Shown here: piece by piece, positions 1 through 9,990 of the stretch
How the letters are laid out: every line of letters starts with the position of its first letter
How positions within the stretch are numbered: position 1 is the first letter of the stretch
Origin: Glutamicibacter sp. B1
GTDB taxonomy: Bacteria > Actinomycetota > Actinomycetes > Actinomycetales > Micrococcaceae
DNA length: 64,000 nucleotides
Assembly: GCF_039602135.1 (NCBI RefSeq)
Contig: NZ_CP125942.1
Location: 1,798,001 to 1,862,000, forward strand
Direction: 5' to 3'
Position numbers and translations under genes: made by a program
Notes under the pieces: model-generated
The model's input: the letters and a program-made list of their open reading frames with translations, nothing else
Told to the model about the DNA's origin: nothing
Databases searched by the model: none

Positions 1-189
1 TTCGGAATCCAGCGGTACAGTCTCCAACGCGTCATTGGAGGGTGCGGGGGCCAAAAGGATAGAAATGGCGATCCAGGCGAGCACGACAAGGACCAAAGCG
101 AGTACCGCTACGCGCGAGATCGCAAACCTGAGACGACCGGGACGTGGCGCGTACTTGCTGAAAAAATCGTGACGGCCCATGCGCCACAT
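1..189 (-). CDS. ComEA-like competence/DNA-binding protein, N-terminal fragment
   Basis: Only the first ~60 codons lie in the window; the gene runs off the left edge. Translation of the reverse strand gives a short basic cytoplasmic stretch followed by one strong hydrophobic segment (about residues 23-45, rich in V, L, A and I) and then a Pro/Ala/Ser linker, a type II membrane anchor. In actinobacteria the gene after leuS and degV is normally comEA, whose helix-hairpin-helix DNA-binding part would lie outside this window; identity is therefore inferred from position and topology. Two in-frame ATGs exist (189 and 180). The first follows the degV stop by 15 nt, which suggests co-transcription with degV. 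Confidence 0.55.
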   Translation of the reverse strand, partial: MWRMGRHDFFSKYAPRPGRLRFAISRVAVLALVLVVLAWIAISILLAPAPSNDALETVPLDSE

Positions 190-204
190 TATGAGCGGTC
201 GGTT

Positions 205-1134
205 CTAGGCCGAGGCCGAACCCTTTTCAGGTTGTGGATCCAATGGGGCCACAGCGACCGCCAAGACGCCCATGCCGGTGTGGGCAGCAAGTACCGCCGG
301 CAGGGATTCAATCACCACCGGCTGGTTGCTAAAAGGCGTTAGCTCCGTGGCGATTTCACTGGCAAGCTCAAGAGCCCCAAAATGCATCACACCAAGACGC
401 ACCGGTCCCTGGGCTGTGCGCGCGTCACGAAGAGCTAGGGACACCAGTCGCGCCTGGGCCCGCGCAAAGGACCGCGGTTTTTCCAGTGCGGTGATGGCCC
501 CTTGATCGATGGTCAGGATCGGCTTGACGTTCAACAGGCCGCCGAGTACCGAGGACAGAGCACTGATGCGCCCACCACGGCGCAATTGTTCCAAGCTCGG
601 CACCGCGAAGTACACCGAATTGGCGGTAGCCATGCGCACAATTTGTTCTAGCATCGCTTGAGGCGCGCCGGCATCCCTGGCATCGAGCACATCGGCGATG
701 GTGAAGCCCAGTGGCAAGGCTACGGTATGAGAATCAAGCACCGTAACCTTGTTGGAAAATTGCGCGGCAGCTAGTCGTGCGGCCTCCACGGTACCGGAAA
801 GTGCCCCGGACATGTGGATGGAAAGGACCTGCTGACAACCTTCAGCAAAGAGCTGTTGGTACACGCGCGCGAACTCACCCGGTGCTGGGCGCGAGGTTTT
901 CACGGATTTGCCCATGGCCAATCCCATCATCAGGGCCGAGGTGTCGTCGCCCTGGACGTGGTTATCGACGATGATCGGGATATTAACTTCTGCGAACCCG
1001 GCACGGTCACGAAACTGTGGGGGCAAGCAGGACGCCGAATCGGTAACGATCCCAATGCTCGGACGCGAAAGCCCGCGCGGGGCCAGCCACTTCGGTAGCC
1101 AACCCGCGCGCGAGCTTTTGAGTCGATCGTTCAT
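205..1134 (-). CDS. DegV family fatty-acid-binding protein
   Basis: A 309-residue protein with the DegV fold signature. After a basic N-terminal tail of about 25 residues it starts with the motif IGIVTDSASCLPP, followed by the conserved IHMSGALSGT segment near residue 105 and the ALPLGF and LRRGGRIS segments typical of the family. Characterised DegV/FakB proteins bind a single fatty acid molecule and, in Firmicutes, present it to a fatty acid kinase; whether that applies here is unknown. The gene begins 9 nt after leuS and precedes the comEA-like gene, a common actinobacterial arrangement probably reflecting co-transcription. The ATG at 1134 is used, although no strong ribosome binding site is seen and the tail before the conserved fold could be shorter. 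Confidence 0.9.
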   Translation of the reverse strand: MNDRLKSSRAGWLPKWLAPRGLSRPSIGIVTDSASCLPPQFRDRAGFAEVNIPIIVDNHVQGDDTSALMMGLAMGKSVKTSRPAPGEFARVYQQLFAEGCQQVLSIHMSGALSGTVEAARLAAAQFSNKVTVLDSHTVALPLGFTIADVLDARDAGAPQAMLEQIVRMATANSVYFAVPSLEQLRRGGRISALSSVLGGLLNVKPILTIDQGAITALEKPRSFARAQARLVSLALRDARTAQGPVRLGVMHFGALELASEIATELTPFSNQPVVIESLPAVLAAHTGMGVLAVAVAPLDPQPEKGSASA

Positions 1135-1143
1135 GAGGCGAGC

Positions 1144-3633
1144 TTACGGGGCAGGAACCACGTTCACCAGCTTCGGCGCACGCACAATCACCTTCAAAGG
1201 CGCCTTGCCATCAAGCATGCGAACTACTGCCTCATCGGCCAGCGCCAGCGCCTGCAACTCTTCCTCGGAGATGTCCACTGAAACCTGCAGACGTGCACGC
1301 ACCTTGCCCTTGATCTGGACCACGGCGGTGATGGTGTCATCCACCAACAGCGACTCATCAACCTCTGGCCATGCGCTGGTGACCACGCTCGGTGCGTAGC
1401 CCAAAGCTTCCCACATATCCTCTGCGGTGTAGGGGGCGAACAGGCTCAGCAGCTGGGCGACGACCGTGGCGGCTTCGCGTACCGCTGGATCGGCAGCACC
1501 CGCACCGGAGTCGATGGTCTTACGGGTCGCGTTGACCAGCTCCATGGTCTTGGCGATCACCACGTTGAACTTGCCCGAATCCAGCAGCTGCGCGGACTCG
1601 TGCACGGTGCGGTGGGTCACCTGACGCAGGGACTTATCCCCGCTGGTGTAATCCACGCCGACCTCGCTGGTGGTGTCCTGGGCGATGCGCCAGGCACGGG
1701 CCAAGAACTTCTGCGAACCCGATGGGGACACATCGGCCCAGTCCACGTCATCCTCTGGTGGGGAGGCGAAGACCATGGTCAAACGCACCGCGTCCACACC
1801 GAACTTGTCCAGCTGCTCGCCCAAATCCACGCCATTGCCCAGGGACTTACTCATGGCCTTACCACCGTTGAGTACCTGGCCCTGGTTCAGCAGTGCGCTA
1901 AATGGTTCGGTAGCGTCAATCAGCCCCAGATCGTGAACGACCTTGGTGAAGAAGCGCGAGTAGAGCAGGTGCAAGATCGCGTGCTCTACACCGCCGACGT
2001 ACTGGCCTACTGGCATCCAGTCACGCACAGCCTTCGGGTCAAATGGACCCTCGGTGTACTGCGGCGAAACGAAGCGCAAGAAGTACCAGGAAGAATCCAC
2101 GAAGGTATCCATGGTGTCGGTATCACGCTTGGCATCGCCCCCACACTTCGGGCAGGCCACGTTGACCCAGTCCTCGGCCGCAGCTAGCGGGCTGGTGCCC
2201 TTAGGCGCCAAGTCTTCACCACGCAGGTTATCGGGCAGGCGCACCGGCAGCTGGTCATCAGGGACCGGGACCTCGCCACAATCAGCACAGTGAATGATCG
2301 GGATGGGGGTACCCCAGAAGCGCTGGCGGGAGAGCAACCAGTCGCGCAGGCGGAAGTTGATGGTGTGCTTGCCGGTGCCGGCAGCTTCCACAATCTCGAT
2401 CGCCTTGGCAATGGCGTCCTTCTTCTCCAAGCCGGTCAGCTCACCGGAGTTGATCAGCTGGCCCTCGCCAGCGGTGGCGATGCCGGTTTCGTTAGGATCT
2501 TCCAGCCCGGTTTCAACCACCACGCGGACTGGCAGGTCGAAGGCGCGGGCGAAGTCTAGGTCGCGCTGATCGTGCGCAGGAACTGCCATGATGGCGCCGG
2601 TGCCGTAGTCGGCGAGCACATAGTCGGCAGCCCAGATCGGCAGCTTCTCCCCCGAGAGCGGGTTGATGCCATAGCGTCCGGTGAAGACACCGCTCTTTTC
2701 ACGCTCGGTGGACTGGCGCTCGATCTCACTCAGGGCCTTGACCTGCTCCTGGTATTCCTCCAGGGCGGCGCGGTGTTCATCGGTGACCAGCTCGCCGGCC
2801 AGCTGTGCGTCTGCAGCGACTACCATGAAGGTGGCACCGTACAGGGTGTCGGGACGGGTGGTGAACACCGGGATCTTCACCGCAGGCTGGTTCTCGGTGG
2901 CCTCAATTTCGAAGGTCACCTCGGCGCCTTCAGAGCGGCCGATCCAGTTCTTCTGCATCAGCAGCACACGCTCAGGCCAGTGGCCCTTGAGCTGTTCCAT
3001 GTCATCAAGCAGGCGATCGGCGTAGTCGGTGATCTTGAAGTACCACTGGTTCAGCGACTTCTTGGTCACCGCGGTGCCACAACGCTCACAGGCGCCGTTG
3101 ACGACCTGTTCGTTAGCCAGCACGGTCTGGTCCTTCGGGCACCAGTTCACCGGGTGGTCCTTGCGGTAGGCCAGGCCCTTTTCGTAGAACTTGTTGAACA
3201 GCCACTGGGTCCAGCGGTAGTACTCAGGATCGGAAGTATGCAGACGACGATCCCAGTCAGCGGAGATCGCGTAGCGCTTAAAGCTGGCAGCCTGGGTGTC
3301 GATGTTCTTGTAGGTCCACTCGGCAGGATGGCTATTGCGCTTGATGGCAGCGTTTTCTGCTGGCAGGCCGAAGGAGTCCCAGCCGATCGGGTGCATGACG
3401 TCATAACCGCGCAGGCGCCAGTAGCGAGCGACTACATCGCCCATGGCGAAGGCTTCGGCGTGACCCATGTGCAGGTCGCCCGAAGGATAAGGGAACATGT
3501 CTAGCACGTAGCGGCGTTCGCGGCTACCATCATCGGCGGGCTTAAATACTTCTAGCTCATCCCATACCGGAAGCCACTTGGACTCGATGTCCTTGAATTC
3601 GTAGGTCCTAGGTTCGTTCGTCGATGATGTCAC
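1144..3633 (-). CDS. leuS: leucine--tRNA ligase
   Basis: Class Ia aminoacyl-tRNA synthetase that charges tRNA-Leu. The N-terminal HIGH-type motif appears as [11 protein letters not shown], the KMSKS loop as [10 protein letters not shown], and a large CP1 editing domain lies between them with the threonine-rich [11 protein letters not shown] segment. Zinc-ribbon-like CxxC pairs occur in WCPKDQTVL...CERCGTAV and CADCGE...CPKCGG. A longer reading frame reaches 3738, but I choose the GTG at 3633: it is preceded by AGAAGAG at a good distance, gives the usual family length (829 residues) and removes 35 residues lying in a leader with terminator-like structure. degV and a comEA-like gene follow immediately. 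Confidence 0.97.
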   Translation of the reverse strand: MTSSTNEPRTYEFKDIESKWLPVWDELEVFKPADDGSRERRYVLDMFPYPSGDLHMGHAEAFAMGDVVARYWRLRGYDVMHPIGWDSFGLPAENAAIKRNSHPAEWTYKNIDTQAASFKRYAISADWDRRLHTSDPEYYRWTQWLFNKFYEKGLAYRKDHPVNWCPKDQTVLANEQVVNGACERCGTAVTKKSLNQWYFKITDYADRLLDDMEQLKGHWPERVLLMQKNWIGRSEGAEVTFEIEATENQPAVKIPVFTTRPDTLYGATFMVVAADAQLAGELVTDEHRAALEEYQEQVKALSEIERQSTEREKSGVFTGRYGINPLSGEKLPIWAADYVLADYGTGAIMAVPAHDQRDLDFARAFDLPVRVVVETGLEDPNETGIATAGEGQLINSGELTGLEKKDAIAKAIEIVEAAGTGKHTINFRLRDWLLSRQRFWGTPIPIIHCADCGEVPVPDDQLPVRLPDNLRGEDLAPKGTSPLAAAEDWVNVACPKCGGDAKRDTDTMDTFVDSSWYFLRFVSPQYTEGPFDPKAVRDWMPVGQYVGGVEHAILHLLYSRFFTKVVHDLGLIDATEPFSALLNQGQVLNGGKAMSKSLGNGVDLGEQLDKFGVDAVRLTMVFASPPEDDVDWADVSPSGSQKFLARAWRIAQDTTSEVGVDYTSGDKSLRQVTHRTVHESAQLLDSGKFNVVIAKTMELVNATRKTIDSGAGAADPAVREAATVVAQLLSLFAPYTAEDMWEALGYAPSVVTSAWPEVDESLLVDDTITAVVQIKGKVRARLQVSVDISEEELQALALADEAVVRMLDGKAPLKVIVRAPKLVNVVPAP

Positions 3634-3696
3634 GCTGCTCTTCTCACACGCTTTGCGGAAATATTTCCGATGGGAAAACTTGTTTTTGGTTCCAGA

Positions 3697-3745
3697 CACA
3701 ACAAAAGCCCCCAAATTTCCACTCGGGGGTACGGCCACCGGCCGT
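3697..3745 (-). promoter_or_regulatory. leuS leader with tandem hairpins, attenuator-like
   Basis: On the leuS strand, two hairpins lie in series upstream of the chosen GTG start. The first is ACGGCC/GGCCGT with a 3-nt loop (3731-3745). The second (3708-3729) has CCCCC paired with GGGGG, extended by four further G-U and A-U pairs to a GGAA tetraloop, and is directly followed by CUUUUGUUGUG. A GC-rich stem followed by a U-rich stretch resembles an intrinsic terminator placed about 75 nt before the coding region. No T-box signature and no leucine-rich leader peptide were found, so the regulatory role is inference. Confidence 0.45.
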
Positions 3746-3976
3746 GCTTAAACTAGGTTGCGCTTCGGATGCATATCGCGATTCTATCGCACATCGCCTA
3801 GTGACGCCCATCGATGAAGCGCCAGATTCGACACAGCCAGTGCACTTTTCCAGCTACTCGCCTCTACTTCCTTCGACAAGCTCTCCTCGACGAACAGTGC
3901 TTGCTCCCTCAAAAAGTTCTCCACAATCCGTCGCGCCTAATAAACGTGGCCGATCTGCTAGGCCGATGCTCGTCCC

Positions 3977-5881
3977 ATGAACACCGCAGCTCTACTGGTC
4001 GCACTCCGCGAATTGTGCCGGGCTTCTTGGACCCTAGGACCCCAGCTCACTACCGCAATGCTCGTCCAGCTGGGCGCGCTGTGTCTAAAAATTCTTAGCT
4101 CGATCGGGGCGCTCGTCTACCAAAGCGAAGATCCACGAATGGTGCTGCTTCAGCTCGACCTGCTCGAACGTTTTGATCAAGAAGTACAACAGCAAAAACT
4201 CAGCCTGGCCCTTAACGCCGAAGTCACCGGCGCGCATGCCTTGTCGTTGAGCACCTTTGATGAACTCAGGCGGCTGCCGGACTACCCTGAGGCGCTGACG
4301 GAAGCCTATTTTGCTCAGCCAGCAGAACGAACCAGCGGGCGAACCTACTACAGCAACACGGCGGAAGTGATCGCCGGCTGGCTAGGCATCAACTATTTTG
4401 AGGCGCAGCGCCGCATCGATGACGCCCACCTATTGATCGGGCGACGCACCCTTGATGGAAGTATTTGCGAGCCACGTTTTGAACAACTGGCCGCGCTCTT
4501 TGCCAGTGGCACGGTGGATCGGCGTCGGATCGCCCGGGTTTCACGGCAATTAGAGAAATTGGAACCTGAAGACACGATCTTTGATGGTGTACCTAGCCAA
4601 TTGCAGGCGCGCTCAGCCGATGGCACGCTGCTGGAAACCAACGCGGCGCAAGCCTTGGCCGATCTAAGCCCGGTCGAGGCACGCAAACATATTGATGCTG
4701 AGATCAGTAGGTACAAGGAAACCCATGGACTGGTCATCCCGCCTAAACTTGGTTTCTTCATTGGCAGGGTCATCGGCGGCGTGCACTGTTTCTATCTGCG
4801 AACCGATGCAACTCAGGCAGAGGTCTTCCACTCAGTCGCCGCGCAATCCAGCAATAAACGAACTAAAGCCGGCAAAGCAGCCCGCGGCACCGATGTCGGA
4901 CAGGACACCACCGCCGATCCCGAGCAAGAATCAGCTGATCAGCACTCGGGCGATCAACATTCTGGCGATCAACATCAGGCCGCGGAAAATGACTGTAAAG
5001 AACCCATCCCGCCAACCCCTGACTGGCTCATCAGCGAGCAACCAATGCCACCCTGGGCTCAAACCCAAACCGCAGCTGAAGAAACCGCTGCCGAAGACGC
5101 TGACGCCGAAGAAACTGCAGCAACGGAAAATACTGACGGCCAAGACGCCGATTCGGAATCTGCCGCGAGTGGCCAGAGCAGCCCAGATAATGCCCAGGAC
5201 CCATCTCCTGCCCAACGACGACTCAACGCCCTCATGGCCATTCTTGTTGCTCCTGTCTCCGGGGCTAAGCGCAAGGCCATCGTCCCCAAAGTCCTGGTGT
5301 ACATGTGGCTCAGCGACTTACAAAACCTCGCCGAGGCTCACGGAGTCAGCGCCCATTCGGTGGACATACCGCCCGGCGAACTTCGAAAGCTTCTCGCCAA
5401 CGCCGGAATCATCCCCCTGGTCCTCGGCTCAAACAGTCAACCCCTAGACATGGGCCGATCACAACGCTTCCACAAAGGAGCGATCAGAACCGCGATCATG
5501 GCACGCGACCGTGGCTGCATCGTGCCCGGGTGCACCACCCCACCGGAGAAAGTTGAAGTCGACCATTACGAGGTCTCCTGGTCCGAGGGAGGCGAAACTA
5601 GCGTGCGGTCGGGTGCCGGAATGTGCACAAACGAGCATCAACAACGCCACTCAGAACAGATCAAGGTCGTCAACGTCGATGGTCTCCCGCACGTCATCTT
5701 GCCCGAACACTTGGACCCGGAACAAAAGCCACGGAGAAATACCTACTGGGGCGCCCTGCAAGTTGACGACTGTCCGACCTCCAATATGCCGTCGGATCCT
5801 CCTACCCCGAACAATCCCAGTGCCCCACAGAGTCCAGAAACAGAAGCCAACACCGATCCGGACACGAACCCCACGCCCTAG
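3977..5881 (+). CDS. DUF222 and HNH-endonuclease-like domain protein
   Basis: A 634-residue protein of the family that occurs in many copies in Micrococcaceae and mycobacteria. The N-terminal half (about 40-300) is a helical DUF222 region. Residues about 310-400 are low-complexity, acidic and Gln/Asp/His-rich, with a tandem SGDQH repeat followed by many Ala-Glu repeats. The C-terminal part (about 505-560) is an HNH-like module: RDRGC..PGC, a DH pair, GGETS, and a final MCTNEH...H. The Asn normally seen after GG-TS in HNH members is not obvious here, so activity is uncertain. The function of the family is not established. It stands alone, divergent from leuS and convergent with glpK; the start is weakly supported and could lie further downstream. 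Confidence 0.8.
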   Translation: MNTAALLVALRELCRASWTLGPQLTTAMLVQLGALCLKILSSIGALVYQSEDPRMVLLQLDLLERFDQEVQQQKLSLALNAEVTGAHALSLSTFDELRRLPDYPEALTEAYFAQPAERTSGRTYYSNTAEVIAGWLGINYFEAQRRIDDAHLLIGRRTLDGSICEPRFEQLAALFASGTVDRRRIARVSRQLEKLEPEDTIFDGVPSQLQARSADGTLLETNAAQALADLSPVEARKHIDAEISRYKETHGLVIPPKLGFFIGRVIGGVHCFYLRTDATQAEVFHSVAAQSSNKRTKAGKAARGTDVGQDTTADPEQESADQHSGDQHSGDQHQAAENDCKEPIPPTPDWLISEQPMPPWAQTQTAAEETAAEDADAEETAATENTDGQDADSESAASGQSSPDNAQDPSPAQRRLNALMAILVAPVSGAKRKAIVPKVLVYMWLSDLQNLAEAHGVSAHSVDIPPGELRKLLANAGIIPLVLGSNSQPLDMGRSQRFHKGAIRTAIMARDRGCIVPGCTTPPEKVEVDHYEVSWSEGGETSVRSGAGMCTNEHQQRHSEQIKVVNVDGLPHVILPEHLDPEQKPRRNTYWGALQVDDCPTSNMPSDPPTPNNPSAPQSPETEANTDPDTNPTP

Positions 5882-5905
5882 CGCTGTGCGGTAAATATGA
5901 AAACA

Positions 5906-5940
5906 GCGACGCCCGAACCATAAGTCGGTTCGGGCGTCGC
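5906..5940. terminator. bidirectional terminator between the HNH gene and glpK
   Basis: A perfect 14-bp stem (5906-5919 with 5927-5940) closes a 7-nt loop between two convergent stop codons. T-rich sequence follows on the minus strand (TGTTTTC) and a weaker TTCGTGTT on the plus strand, so it can serve both genes. Confidence 0.85.
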
Positions 5941-5972
5941 TTCGTGTTCAGCTCTCGAGCGAGTCGTGAAGC

Positions 5973-7493
5973 TTAGGCTTTGGTGTCTTCGTCTACCCAA
6001 TCAAAGGTGCGAGTCACTGCCTTCTTCCACAAGCGCAGGTTGCGCTCACGGGTTTCTTCGTCCATGGATGGCTCCCAACGCTTGTCCTCAGACCAGTTGG
6101 TTTCCAGTTCGCCCAGATCCTTCCAGAAACCCACTGCCAAACCGGCTGCATAGGCAGCACCGAGGGCAGTAGTTTCGGTGACCTTAGGTCGGACCACAGG
6201 AACGCCCAAGATATCAGCCTGGAACTGCATCAAAGCTTCGTTAGCAACCATGCCACCATCGACCTTAAGCTCGGTCAGTGGTACCTCGGCGTCGGCGTTA
6301 ACAGCATCCAGGACCTCGCGGGTCTGGAACGCTGTAGATTCCAATGCAGCACGGGCAATGTGGTTCTTGTTCGCGAAGCGAGTCAGTCCCACAATGGCGC
6401 CACGGGCATCCGAACGCCAGTATGGTGCAAACAGACCGGAGAATGCTGGCACGACATAAACGCCACCGTTGTCATCCACCTTGGCAGCCAGTTCTTCGAT
6501 TTCTGGTGCCGAGGAGATCATGCCGATGTTATCGCGCAACCACTGAACCAATGAACCAGCTACAGCAATCGAGCCTTCCAGCGCGTAGACAGGCTTAGCA
6601 TCGCCCAGCTTGTAGGCCATGGTGGTCAGCAAACCGTTGGTGGAGTTCACGATCTCGGTGCCGGTGTTGAAGATCAAGAAGCAGCCGGTGCCATAGGTGT
6701 TCTTCGCGGTACCAGCGGTGAAGGCAGCCTGACCGAAGGTCGCTGCCTGCTGGTCACCGAGGATGCCAGCAACCGGTACTTCACGCAGCAACTGGTTGGT
6801 GTGCACCTGACCGTAGACCTCAGAGGAGGAACGGATCTCGGGCATCATCGAGAGCGGAACACCAAAATCAGCAAGGATCTCTTCATCCCATGCCAAGGTC
6901 TTCAGGTCCATGAACAGGGTACGGGACGCGTTGGTCACGTCGGTGACGTGAACACCACCGTCGGTGCCACCGGTGAGGTTCCACAGAACCCAGGTATCGG
7001 TCGTTCCGAACAGCAGATCTCCTGCCTCGGCACGCTCTCGAGCACCTTCGACGTTATCCAGGATCCACTTGATCTTGGTTCCGGCGAAGTAGGTAGCCAA
7101 TGGCAGACCTACGGTCTCCTTGTAGCGGTCGGTGCCCCCATTGGCAGCCAGTTCATCGACGATGTCCTGGGTTCGGGTGTCCTGCCAGACGATAGCGTTG
7201 TAGACCGCTTCACCAGTGTTCTTATCCCAAACAACGGTAGTTTCACGCTGATTGGTGATACCGACGACCTCGATGTCGTGACGGGTCAGGTTCGCCTTGG
7301 ACAGCGCCTGGCCGATCACTTCGCGCACGTTGTTCCAGATTTCGGCTGGATCGTGTTCAACCCAACCGGCAGCTGGGAAGATCTGCTCGTGCTCGAGCTG
7401 GCCTACCGAGTGCACATCACCGGCGTGGTTGAAAACAATCGCGCGGGAGCTGGTCGTGCCCTGATCAATGGCGATAACAAATTTTTCACTCAT
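5973..7493 (-). CDS. glpK: glycerol kinase
   Basis: FGGY-family kinase converting glycerol and ATP to glycerol 3-phosphate in the cytoplasm. The N-terminus carries the phosphate-binding loop [12 protein letters not shown]; further marks are the [11 protein letters not shown] segment, the WQDTRT motif, the adenosine-side motif [13 protein letters not shown] and the ELKVDGGM segment near the C-terminus. Length (506 residues) is normal. It is the last gene of glpD-glpF-glpK, starting 17 nt after glpF, and ends at a strong hairpin. Together the three genes import glycerol, phosphorylate it and oxidise it to dihydroxyacetone phosphate. Confidence 0.98.
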   Translation of the reverse strand: MSEKFVIAIDQGTTSSRAIVFNHAGDVHSVGQLEHEQIFPAAGWVEHDPAEIWNNVREVIGQALSKANLTRHDIEVVGITNQRETTVVWDKNTGEAVYNAIVWQDTRTQDIVDELAANGGTDRYKETVGLPLATYFAGTKIKWILDNVEGARERAEAGDLLFGTTDTWVLWNLTGGTDGGVHVTDVTNASRTLFMDLKTLAWDEEILADFGVPLSMMPEIRSSSEVYGQVHTNQLLREVPVAGILGDQQAATFGQAAFTAGTAKNTYGTGCFLIFNTGTEIVNSTNGLLTTMAYKLGDAKPVYALEGSIAVAGSLVQWLRDNIGMISSAPEIEELAAKVDDNGGVYVVPAFSGLFAPYWRSDARGAIVGLTRFANKNHIARAALESTAFQTREVLDAVNADAEVPLTELKVDGGMVANEALMQFQADILGVPVVRPKVTETTALGAAYAAGLAVGFWKDLGELETNWSEDKRWEPSMDEETRERNLRLWKKAVTRTFDWVDEDTKA

Positions 7494-7510
7494 GATTTAC
7501 TGCTCTCTTT

Positions 7511-8239
7511 CTAGAACATTAGAGCGGCAACAAGTCCGCCAAGGATACCGCCGGTTGCTGGTCCCACCAATGGGACCCACGAGTAGGCCCAGTCGGAGGA
7601 ACCCTTGCCCTTGATCGGCAAGACAGCGTGCGCTACACGTGGGCCAAGGTCACGGAATGGGTTGATTGCGTAACCGGTGGCACCACCGAGCGACAAACCG
7701 ATGGCAACAACCAACAGTGCCACGGCCAGTGGGCCAAGCTCATGTGGAGTGTGTCCCAGTCCGGCGATCACGAAGACCAAGACGAAGGTACCGAAGATCT
7801 CGGTGACGAGGTTCCAACCGTAAGAGCGGATGGCTGGTCCGGTGGAGAAGACACCGAGCTGGGTGCCGGCGTTCTGCGGATCATCCAGGTGCTTCTTGTA
7901 GGTCAACCAGGTTCCTACGGCACCAAGGAAGGCACCAATAAACTGCGCCACGAAATACAACAAGGTATTGGCAAATGTTTTAGCCACACCTGGAGCATAT
8001 TCTGCAACATCTTGGTTGACCAGCAAGCCGAGAGTGACTGCAGGGTTTAGGTGGGCTCCGGATATGCCCGCGATCCAAACACCACAGTAGACAGCTAGAC
8101 CCCAGCCGAAGCTGATGGCGACCCAGCCCGCGGCGCTACCAAGGGTCCCCTTCAGAGCAACGTTGGCGCAGACGCCGCCACCCATGAGAAGGAGAATGAA
8201 AGTGCCGACTAATTCGGCGAGAAACACGTGAGTGGACAT
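7511..8239 (-). CDS. glpF: glycerol uptake facilitator (MIP/aquaporin family)
   Basis: A 242-residue six-helix channel protein of the aquaglyceroporin type. The first half-helix motif is canonical (GAHLNPAVTLG, N65-P66-A67). The second reads GYAINPFRDLGPR, so NPA is NPF at residues 193-195, while the selectivity-filter Arg and following Asp (R196, D197) are kept. The long loop GKGSSDWAYSWVP is typical of Gram-positive GlpF. I choose the ATG at 8239 over the longer frame to 8290 because AGAGGTC precedes it at 8 nt and the protein then begins with the conserved AELVGTF helix. It lies between glpD (59 nt upstream) and glpK. Confidence 0.95.
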   Translation of the reverse strand: MSTHVFLAELVGTFILLLMGGGVCANVALKGTLGSAAGWVAISFGWGLAVYCGVWIAGISGAHLNPAVTLGLLVNQDVAEYAPGVAKTFANTLLYFVAQFIGAFLGAVGTWLTYKKHLDDPQNAGTQLGVFSTGPAIRSYGWNLVTEIFGTFVLVFVIAGLGHTPHELGPLAVALLVVAIGLSLGGATGYAINPFRDLGPRVAHAVLPIKGKGSSDWAYSWVPLVGPATGGILGGLVAALMF

Positions 8240-8298
8240 CTTTGACCTCTGAGTGATTTCGACTGCCGGCGGCCCCTTGCCGCCGGCCACATGGCAGA

Positions 8299-9978
8299 TT
8301 AGCTGAGGATGACTCCATGGCTATCTGCAAGAACCGAGAGCGAATGGTCGATTTCGGCTTGGAGCTGGGACTGATCCCAACCCATTGGGTCAGCAAGGCA
8401 GTTAGCTACCTCGATGACCAAATTCTTTGTCACCAAGCCGCGGAAGGCTAGGTTGGTGCGGCGGATGAAGACGTCGATCAAGCGGCCGACCTGCTCGTTG
8501 TTGGCCATGTAGGCGATTTCTTGGCAGGAGAGCTCCTGGGTGTGCTCGAGCATCTGCTCATTCTCACCGAGCTCGCTGAGCACGTGATCGGCACGGGTAC
8601 CGTAACGCTCGAGCAGAACGCGCAAGCGATCATGCGAAGCCTTGGACTCGCGTGCTGCGTACCAAGCGGCCAAAGCACCTTCGTTTGTTGGGAAGTTCTT
8701 ACCGCCGCCAATGGCTACACCAACGGTGGACTTGACCTGACGCTCGCCCAAGAACTCTAGGGCCTTGCCACCCAGATTTTCACTCAGCGCACGGAAGGTC
8801 GTCCACTTTCCGCCGATCAGCGAGAGCATGGTGGTCTTATCGGTCAGGCGGGTTTCCTTGACCTGGTAGTCACGGGAGACGAAGCCTGGAGCAGTGTCAT
8901 CGTGATTTGGCAGTGGGCGTACGCCGGAGAACTTGTACACGATCTGCTCTTCGGTGGCCTTGATGCCAGGGAAGACGTGGTGGATCAGGTCGAAGAAGTA
9001 CTGGACTTCTTCATCGGTGCACACGGCTGGTTCGTTCATGTCGTGCTCGAGGTCGGTGGTGCCAACCAGAACACGGCCAAGCATTGGGTAGATCAATACG
9101 ATACGACCGTCTTCGTGTTCGAAGAAGATCTCGCGTCCGCCGGTGGCTTCAAGCAGTTCTGGGTGATCGAGCACGATGTGCGATCCCTTGGTGCCGCCGG
9201 TCCACTTGGTCTCACGACCCAAGTCCTTGTTGGTCAAATCGACCCATGCACCGGTGGCGTTGATGATCACTTCGGCGTCGAAGTCGAATTCTTCACCGGT
9301 CAGTACGTCACGCAGCTGGGCCGTGCCACCGTCAACGCCGGTGAGCTCAACATAGTTGGTGGCGCGAGCCTTGTCGTTGGCGTTCAGGCCTTCGCGCAGC
9401 ACGTCCAGGGTCAGGCGTTCTGGGTTGTGCACCGAAGCGTCAAAGTAGGTTGCGGTGTACTTGACGTCATCGCGCAGCTGAGGCAGGTCCTTGCGGGCAC
9501 CCTTGCCGGACTTGAAGCTGTGCCATGGGGTGTTGCGACCGCCGACACCTGCGAACACGTCGTACATGATCAGGCCAGCTTTGATTAGCGCAGCGCCTCG
9601 TTCGGTTGGCTTGCCGGACTTGTGGGTCAAGAAGCGCATTGGTGCGCTGAGGATTCCCGAGAAGGTGGAGAAGATGGGGATGGTGGTCTGCAGTGGCTTC
9701 ACATAGTGTGGTGCGATTTCCAGCAGGGAGTTACGTTCCTGCACGGATTCGTGCACCAGACGGAACTCACCATTTTCGAGGTATCGGATGCCACCGTGGA
9801 TCATGTGCGAGCTGGCGCCGGAGGCACCTTGGCTGTAGTCACCACGTTCGATCAATGCGACGTCGATTCCCTGCATCGCCAGGTAGCGGAAGGTCGCTAC
9901 ACCGTTGATGCCGCCTCCAACTACCAGTACCCGCGCTTGCGGACGTTCACGCAGTTTGGATAGCTGTTCCCGAATCAC
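8299..9978 (-). CDS. glpD: glycerol-3-phosphate dehydrogenase (FAD-dependent, aerobic type)
   Basis: A 559-residue flavoprotein that oxidises glycerol 3-phosphate to dihydroxyacetone phosphate and passes electrons to the respiratory chain at the membrane. The FAD-binding dinucleotide fold is at the N-terminus (VLVVGGGINGVATFR), followed by ERGDYSQGASGASS and the HGGIRYLE signature; INATGAWVD and GVRPLPNHDD come later. The C-terminal helical DAO domain is present. The start is a GTG at 9978 preceded by AAAGGGG at 9 nt. It is first in the glp operon and divergent from a SorC/DeoR-type regulator gene, which suggests local control. Confidence 0.97.
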   Translation of the reverse strand: MIREQLSKLRERPQARVLVVGGGINGVATFRYLAMQGIDVALIERGDYSQGASGASSHMIHGGIRYLENGEFRLVHESVQERNSLLEIAPHYVKPLQTTIPIFSTFSGILSAPMRFLTHKSGKPTERGAALIKAGLIMYDVFAGVGGRNTPWHSFKSGKGARKDLPQLRDDVKYTATYFDASVHNPERLTLDVLREGLNANDKARATNYVELTGVDGGTAQLRDVLTGEEFDFDAEVIINATGAWVDLTNKDLGRETKWTGGTKGSHIVLDHPELLEATGGREIFFEHEDGRIVLIYPMLGRVLVGTTDLEHDMNEPAVCTDEEVQYFFDLIHHVFPGIKATEEQIVYKFSGVRPLPNHDDTAPGFVSRDYQVKETRLTDKTTMLSLIGGKWTTFRALSENLGGKALEFLGERQVKSTVGVAIGGGKNFPTNEGALAAWYAARESKASHDRLRVLLERYGTRADHVLSELGENEQMLEHTQELSCQEIAYMANNEQVGRLIDVFIRRTNLAFRGLVTKNLVIEVANCLADPMGWDQSQLQAEIDHSLSVLADSHGVILS

Positions 9979-9990
9979 GATTTGTGCCCC

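Noticed and set aside
2572..3504. 310-residue open frame on the plus strand
   Set aside because: Antisense of leuS; shadow of high-GC coding on the other strand.
3634..3738. 35-residue N-terminal extension of leuS
   Set aside because: Not typical of LeuRS and overlaps a terminator-like hairpin; the GTG at 3633 has AGAAGAG upstream.
3634..3760. T-box riboswitch for leuS
   Set aside because: The T-box core and specifier features were not found; only hairpins are visible.
3624..3980. 118-residue plus-strand frame before the HNH gene
   Set aside because: Ser/Pro-rich, crosses the leuS leader, no ribosome binding site and no similarity recognised.
4930..4980. Short repeats suggesting a CRISPR-like array
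   Set aside because: They encode tandem SGDQH in the HNH protein and have no spacer structure.
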